Source of the DNA: Comamonadaceae bacterium | GTDB lineage: Bacteria; Pseudomonadota; Gammaproteobacteria; Burkholderiales; Burkholderiaceae_C | Assembly: GCA_947478935.1 (NCBI GenBank) | Contig: CANJXV010000074.1 | Span: 1 to 9,961, forward strand | Reading direction: 5' to 3' | DNA length: 9,961 nucleotides | Shown here: piece by piece, positions 6,559 through 9,961 of the stretch | How positions within the stretch are numbered: position 1 is the first letter of the stretch | Layout of the letters: every line of letters starts with the position of its first letter | Program-made: the position numbers and the translations under genes | The notes under the pieces: generated by a model | What the model was told of the DNA's origin: nothing | Database searches by the model: none | What the model saw: the letters and a program-made list of their open reading frames with translations, nothing else

Positions 6559-7788
6559 TCAGGCTGATGCATGCGTTGCCCGGTACCGCTCCAAAAACCG
6601 CGCCAGTCGCCCAATAGCCTCACGCAAATCATCCTCGTGCGGTAAGAAAACAATCCTGAAATGGTCCGGCGCTTCCCAGTTAAAGCCGGTGCCCTGGACT
6701 AACATCACACGCGTTTCTTGCAAGACGTCAAGGAAAAATTGCTGGTCATCCGTAATCGGGTACATCTTAGGATCCAAGCGCGGAAACATATACAAGGCCG
6801 CACGCGGCTTGACGCAGCTAACACCAGGAATGGCCGTGATCAGCTCATAAGCCAAATCGCGCTGGCGGCGCAGGCGTCCACCTTCGCACACCAAGTCGTC
6901 AATACTCTGGTAGCCGCCCAATGCGGTCTGAATTGCGTACTGCCCTGGCACATTGGCGCACAAGCGCATGTTCGAGAGCATGTTCAAGCCCTCGATGTAG
7001 TCTTTGGCATAGCGCTTGTCGCCAGACAATGCAAGCCACCCAGCCCGGTAACCGCACGAGCGATAGCTTTTGGACAGCGAATTGAAAGTTAGCGTCAACA
7101 CATCCTGGCTGAGCGAACCGATAGCCGTATGGCGCACACCGTCGTACAGGACCTTGTCGTACACCTCATCGGCAAACAACACTAAACCATGTTCGCGCGC
7201 GATCGCCACGATCTCTAGTAACAATGCGTCGGAATACAGCGCACCAGTCGGGTTGTTGGGGTTGATAACCACAATGCCTTTGGTGCGCGGCGTGATCTTC
7301 GCGCGGATATCGGCCACATCAGGCATCCAGCCCTTAGACTCGTCGCAGCGGTAATGCACTGGCGTCCCACCAGACAGGCTTGCGGCGGCGGTCCACAAAG
7401 GGTAATCTGGCGCTGGCAACAGCAGTTCGTCGCCGTCATCGAGCAGGCCGTTGGTCGCCATCACAATCAGTTCACTAGCGCCGTTGCCCAGGTAAATGTC
7501 ATCCAAGGTCACGCCCTTGATGCCTTGCTTTTGGGTCTCGTGCATGACCGCTTTGCGTGCTGCAAAAATACCTTTGCTATCCGAATAGCCAGAAGAATTG
7601 GGCAAATTACGAATCATGTCCTGCTGGATTTCCTCAGGCGCGTCAAAGCCAAAAACCGCCAGGTTGCCGATATTCAGTTTGATTATTTTTTGCCCATCGT
7701 CTTCCATTTGCCGCGCGCGGTCCATGATGGGGCCGCGGATGTCATAACAGACGTTGGCTAATTTGGCGGATTTCTGAATGTTTTTCAA
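6559..7788 (-). CDS. alaA: Alanine-type PLP aminotransferase (AlaA family)
   Basis: This fold-type I aminotransferase closely resembles E. coli AlaA (YfbQ), which transfers the amino group of glutamate to pyruvate to make alanine. From a TTG at 7788 it is 409 residues. Motifs are KLANVCYDIRGP (9-20), APDYPLW (126-132), NPNNPTG (176-182), FADEVYDK (205-212), the PLP lysine K240 in SLSKSYR, and the carboxylate-binding Arg in HFRIV (378). The lysine falls at the same number as in E. coli AlaA. The frame also allows a GTG at 7794, but GGAG overlaps that codon and lies 5 bases before the TTG, so I prefer TTG. The N-terminal loop reads NIGNLAVFGF where E. coli has NIGNPAPFGF. The gene heads the cluster that continues into hom and thrC. 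Substrate preference is inferred from similarity; a role beside the threonine genes is possible. Confidence 0.93.
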   Translation of the reverse strand: MKNIQKSAKLANVCYDIRGPIMDRARQMEDDGQKIIKLNIGNLAVFGFDAPEEIQQDMIRNLPNSSGYSDSKGIFAARKAVMHETQKQGIKGVTLDDIYLGNGASELIVMATNGLLDDGDELLLPAPDYPLWTAAASLSGGTPVHYRCDESKGWMPDVADIRAKITPRTKGIVVINPNNPTGALYSDALLLEIVAIAREHGLVLFADEVYDKVLYDGVRHTAIGSLSQDVLTLTFNSLSKSYRSCGYRAGWLALSGDKRYAKDYIEGLNMLSNMRLCANVPGQYAIQTALGGYQSIDDLVCEGGRLRRQRDLAYELITAIPGVSCVKPRAALYMFPRLDPKMYPITDDQQFFLDVLQETRVMLVQGTGFNWEAPDHFRIVFLPHEDDLREAIGRLARFLERYRATHASA

Positions 7789-7793
7789 TGTCA

Positions 7794-7797
7794 CTCC
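7794..7797 (-). promoter_or_regulatory. Ribosome binding site deciding the alaA start
   Basis: GGAG on the minus strand is followed by TGACA and then TTG (7788-7786), a 5-base spacing. The same GGAG shares its last base with a GTG at 7794, so it cannot serve that codon. Starting at the TTG gives MKNIQKSAKLANVCYDIRGP, which aligns without offset to the E. coli AlaA N-terminus. Confidence 0.7.
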
Positions 7798-7823
7798 GAT
7801 ACAAGCGCACTAAGGGCGAAACC

Positions 7824-7829
7824 TATAAT
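7824..7829 (+). promoter_or_regulatory. Perfect -10 box upstream of the DUF498 gene
   Basis: TATAAT matches the sigma-70 -10 exactly and lies 62 bases before the ATG at 7892. A start near 7836 would give a leader of about 56 bases. No convincing -35 is present at 16-18 bases (ACAAGC at 17) and there is no extended TGn, so the promoter would be weak or activator-dependent. The box lies in the 103-base divergent gap to alaA. Confidence 0.45.
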
Positions 7830-7864
7830 TTGACCACAGTTCAGCATTTTTACTTCGCACAGGT

Positions 7865-7878
7865 CGGCCTTCGGGCTG
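7865..7878 (+). other. C(UUCG)G tetraloop hairpin before the DUF498 start
   Basis: CGGCC-TTCG-GGCTG forms a 5-bp stem (one G-U pair) closed by the very stable cUUCGg tetraloop. It ends 13 bases before the ATG at 7892. No T-run follows, so it is not a terminator. No Shine-Dalgarno is seen in the bases between stem and ATG. A role in translation control is possible but unproven. Confidence 0.4.
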
Positions 7879-7891
7879 CTATTTACCCGCC

Positions 7892-8257
7892 ATGAAACTT
7901 CAAGCAGACCAGGCCCAGGGCCCCAGTCTCACGGGCTACGGACCGGGCTGGATAGCCATTAACGGCGAAAAGGTGATGCACAGCATGCTGCTCAGCAGTA
8001 TGGGACACCGGCAAGCCTGGGGTTGCGAGGGTTTTGCACAGCTAGGCGCGGCGCAGTTTGACTGCCTGGCCGATTGGGGCGCCGAACTGGTGCTTTTTGG
8101 CAGTGGCGAGCGGCTTCGCTTCCCACAAGCGCAGTGGCTGACCAATCTGTATGCGCAGCGCATCGGCGTCGAAACCATGGACACCCCGGCTGCCTGCCGA
8201 ACCTTCAATTTTCTGGCCGCCGAAGGCCGCAAGGTTGTGGCGGCATTACTGGTGTAG
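7892..8257 (+). CDS. Mth938-like (DUF498) domain protein, 121 aa
   Basis: This small single-domain protein belongs to the Mth938/DUF498 family, which includes bacterial Xcc1710-like proteins and the eukaryotic complex I assembly factor NDUFAF3. The biochemical role of bacterial members is not settled. Family features seen are GYGPGWIAINGE (15-26), then ELVLFGSGERLRFP at about 65-78, and the C-terminal GVETMDTPAACRTFNFLAAEGRKVVAALLV that ends the protein. The length of about 120 residues is standard. There is no signal peptide or membrane segment. The ATG at 7892 lacks a recognisable Shine-Dalgarno, and a UUCG hairpin sits just before it. It is divergent from alaA and 137 bases upstream of bcp. 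I infer no specific function from the neighbours. Confidence 0.9.
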   Translation: MKLQADQAQGPSLTGYGPGWIAINGEKVMHSMLLSSMGHRQAWGCEGFAQLGAAQFDCLADWGAELVLFGSGERLRFPQAQWLTNLYAQRIGVETMDTPAACRTFNFLAAEGRKVVAALLV

Positions 8258-8259
8258 CG

Positions 8260-8277
8260 CAAGCGCCCTCACGCTTG
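8260..8277 (+). other. Short inverted repeat after the DUF498 stop
   Basis: CAAGCG (8260-8265), a six-base loop, then CGCTTG (8272-8277) begins three bases after the stop codon. It forms a perfect 6-bp hairpin. GGGG-AAAGG rather than a T-run follows, so it is at best an mRNA 3'-end stabiliser or a poor terminator. Confidence 0.3.
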
Positions 8278-8303
8278 GGGAAAGGCCGCACCATTTTTCA
8301 GCG

Positions 8304-8309
8304 TAAAAT
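8304..8309 (+). promoter_or_regulatory. Possible -10 box for bcp
   Basis: TAAAAT (5 of 6) lies 85 bases before the bcp ATG in the 137-base gap after the DUF498 gene. No matching -35 is evident. It is listed only as the best candidate in that gap; bcp could equally be read through from upstream. Confidence 0.25.
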
Positions 8310-8394
8310 ACTTGGCTGATGCCGTCGCGCGATAAGTTCTATTCACAGCGCAACGGCTTGCCTGACACATTCTGCACGCGAGACTCAATACCCT

Positions 8395-8871
8395 ATGGCG
8401 ATCGTTGTCAATAAACCACTACCCGAATTCGAAGCCAACGCCACCGGTGGCATACGGGTAACCAACAATTCGCATGTGGGCAAGACCCTGGTGCTCTACT
8501 TTTATCCCAAAGACAACACGCCTGGTTGCACCACCGAAGCAATGCAGTTTCGAGATCATTACGCGGACTTCGTGAAGGCTGGTAGCCATGTGTTTGGTGT
8601 TTCCCGCGACAACATGAAATCCCACGACGAATTTAAAGCGCGCCTAGAGTTACCCTTTGAACTGATTGCCGACACCGAAGAGAAAATGTGTCATATGTTC
8701 GGCGTGGTCAAAAATAAGATCATGTACGGTAAAAAGGTCAAGGGGATCGAACGCAGCACCTTCCTGATCGGACCTGATGGATTGGTCAAAGAAGAATGGC
8801 GTGGCCTCAAAGTACCGGGCCATGTGGAAGAGGTTTTGAAGGCAGTAAAATCGCTTAAAGCCAAAGCTTGA
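8395..8871 (+). CDS. bcp: Thiol peroxidase Bcp / peroxiredoxin Q
   Basis: Bcp-type peroxiredoxins reduce hydrogen peroxide and organic hydroperoxides in the cytoplasm, using thioredoxin or similar reductants. The protein is 158 residues, the family norm. It has a thioredoxin fold with LVLYFYPKDNTPGCT (32-46), where C45 is the peroxidatic cysteine and T42/P43 complete the active-site TPxC motif. FGVSRDN (67-73) and the conserved Arg in IERSTFLIG (120) follow. E. coli Bcp carries its resolving cysteine five residues after the first (C50); here position 50 is methionine. The only other cysteine is C99, in EEKMCHMFGV, matching a cysteine reported as dispensable in E. coli. It may therefore act as a 1-Cys enzyme or form a different disulfide. 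The ATG at 8395 has only a weak upstream ribosome site (GAGA). A strong terminator lies about 90 bases after the stop. Confidence 0.95.
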   Translation: MAIVVNKPLPEFEANATGGIRVTNNSHVGKTLVLYFYPKDNTPGCTTEAMQFRDHYADFVKAGSHVFGVSRDNMKSHDEFKARLELPFELIADTEEKMCHMFGVVKNKIMYGKKVKGIERSTFLIGPDGLVKEEWRGLKVPGHVEEVLKAVKSLKAKA

Positions 8872-8959
8872 GAGCCTTTTTCTCCGGATTTTTCATTTCA
8901 TTTTCCCGCCATAGGTCTCATGCATAATGGCTCAATGCCAGCGTTTGATATCTTTCCCG

Positions 8960-8993
8960 AAAGAGGCCGCCTCATTCCAAGGCGGCCTTTTTT
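8960..8993 (+). terminator. Rho-independent terminator between bcp and the PIN-PhoH gene
   Basis: AGGCCGCC (8964-8971), a 9-base loop, then GGCGGCCT (8981-8988) gives an 8-bp GC-rich stem. A-T pairs with one G-U extend it to 8960/8992, and a run of six T residues covers 8988-8993. This is a textbook intrinsic terminator on the plus strand. It would end bcp transcripts, or a short RNA starting in the gap, 51 bases before the next ATG. Confidence 0.88.
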
Positions 8994-9043
8994 GTGCCTG
9001 ACGATCATCGCCACCTGATTTTTTATTTCTCGAGTTCTACGAC

Positions 9044-9961
9044 ATGCCCTTGCCACCCGCGCCGACCAAGCCCGCTGACAAACTCTCCTCATCCGCTTTC
9101 TCCAAGTCTGGTCCACAGGGCAAACCGGCAAGCGCTAAGCGCTCCGTCGCTGCCCGCGAATTGGAGGCCAAAGCGCCAGCACGTATCGCGCGACTGGAGC
9201 AACAACTCGCCCCCGGCATGGTTGCCCAGGTAATTCCCATCACCGCGGCACTACCTACCAGCAGCTACCCTCAATCGCGCGCACCGCAGATGCAAGCGCG
9301 AATACAGCCAGTCGGCGGGCAGCCTGCCGCCAAAGCGATGGGCAAAGCAGGCGCCCGTGGAGAGAAAAAAACGCGGCGCACAGGACCGCCTAAGCTGTTT
9401 GTGCTTGACACCAATGTCTTACTGCACGACCCGATGTGCTTGTTCCGCTTTGAGGAGCACGATATTTTTCTTCCGATGATCGTTCTGGAAGAGCTCGATG
9501 GGCACAAAAAAGGCATGACTGAAGTTGCTCGCAACGCGCGACAAACCAGCCGGACTTTGGATGCCTTGGCTGGCACGCCGGGCGCCGACATCAGCAGTGG
9601 CTTCAAGCTCGATAGCACCGGCCAGCGCGAAGCCAAGGGCAAACTGATGTTCCAAACTCTGGCTCTGGACTACAGCCTGCCAGGCAGTCTGCCGCAAGGC
9701 AAAGCGGACAATCAGATATTGGGCGTGGTAGCCGCTTTACGCACCCAGCATGCGCCGCGCGAAGTGGTGCTTGTGTCCAAAGACATCAATATGCGCGTCA
9801 AAGCCCGCGCGTTGGGCCTAGCCACCGACGACTACCAGAACGACAAGGCACTCGAGGATGGCGACCTGCTGTACTCCGGCGCCATGGCCTTACCGCCCGA
9901 TTTTTGGGCCACCCATGGACAAAAAATTGAAAGCTGGCAGCAAGGGCAGCACAATTTTTAC
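9044..9961 (+). CDS. PIN-PhoH family protein (PhoH2 type), N-terminal part (cut by window edge)
   Basis: The frame is open from the ATG at 9044 to the window end (306 codons, no stop). Residues 1-115 are a low-complexity stretch rich in Ala, Pro, Lys and Arg, probably disordered. A PIN nuclease domain follows, from KLFVLDTNVLLHDP (about 117) to about 265. Four acidic residues that would bind metal are in place: D122 (LDTNVL), E150 (VLEELDG), D222 (KADNQI) and D247 (VSKDIN). The region up to YQNDKALEDGDLLYSG is typical of YlaK-like proteins, in which a C-terminal PhoH ATPase domain follows. PhoH2 proteins of this architecture are described as RNA helicase/ribonucleases. The PhoH half is outside the window, so the fusion is inferred from similarity. 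The start is set by the terminator upstream and the family opening MPLPPAPTK; the ribosome site is weak. There is no antitoxin-like gene upstream. Confidence 0.92.
   Translation, partial: MPLPPAPTKPADKLSSSAFSKSGPQGKPASAKRSVAARELEAKAPARIARLEQQLAPGMVAQVIPITAALPTSSYPQSRAPQMQARIQPVGGQPAAKAMGKAGARGEKKTRRTGPPKLFVLDTNVLLHDPMCLFRFEEHDIFLPMIVLEELDGHKKGMTEVARNARQTSRTLDALAGTPGADISSGFKLDSTGQREAKGKLMFQTLALDYSLPGSLPQGKADNQILGVVAALRTQHAPREVVLVSKDINMRVKARALGLATDDYQNDKALEDGDLLYSGAMALPPDFWATHGQKIESWQQGQHNFY

Noticed and set aside
8927..9001. 24-codon open frame beginning ATGGCTCAATGC
   Set aside because: It has no ribosome site, runs straight through the intrinsic terminator and has no recognisable product.
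9271..9697. Minus-strand open frames inside the PIN-PhoH gene
   Set aside because: They are shadow frames of a gene whose PIN motifs are clear; no start signal or family match.
1..9961. Search for CRISPR repeats, IS ends, tRNA or rRNA, phage or defence genes
   Set aside because: No spaced direct repeats, transposase, terminal inverted repeats, tRNA-like cloverleaf or defence-type genes were seen. Gene content is core metabolism and stress response.

Overview
The window (about 10 kb, moderately high GC) looks like chromosomal core DNA of a beta-proteobacterium. Family Comamonadaceae, order Burkholderiales, is the best guess. The grounds are the protein sequences themselves and a gene order I recall from that group: alaA-type aminotransferase, hom, thrC, moeA, moaD, moaE, then clpB. 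No 16S or other marker gene is present, so the placement is an inference. I see no mobile element, CRISPR array, tRNA or rRNA.

Layout. Positions 1-970 (minus) hold the first third of clpB, cut by the window edge. A roughly 90-base divergent region separates it from a plus-strand gene for a 188-residue protein I do not recognise (1058-1624). That region carries a good heat-shock-type promoter facing clpB and a -10-like box immediately before the unknown gene. From 7788 down to 1657, six minus-strand genes lie close together: alaA, hom, thrC, moeA, moaD, moaE. Gaps run from a 1-base overlap to 54 bases, so a single transcript is plausible. The cluster joins amino-acid synthesis (alanine; homoserine and threonine) with late molybdenum-cofactor assembly: MoaD and MoaE form molybdopterin synthase, and MoeA inserts molybdate. 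moaA, moaC and a mogA-like gene are not here.

Divergent from alaA are three plus-strand genes. The first encodes a small Mth938/DUF498-domain protein (7892-8257). The second is bcp, a thiol peroxidase (8395-8871). After a strong intrinsic terminator at 8960-8993 comes the front half of a PIN-PhoH gene (9044 to the window end), which continues past the edge.

Nearly everything is housekeeping, and I found no convincing undescribed multi-gene system. The points worth a second look are small-scale: the clpB heat-shock promoter, a possibly leaderless unknown gene, a TTG start for alaA, a Bcp lacking the usual second cysteine, a UUCG hairpin before the DUF498 gene, and a possible short RNA between bcp and the PIN-PhoH gene.
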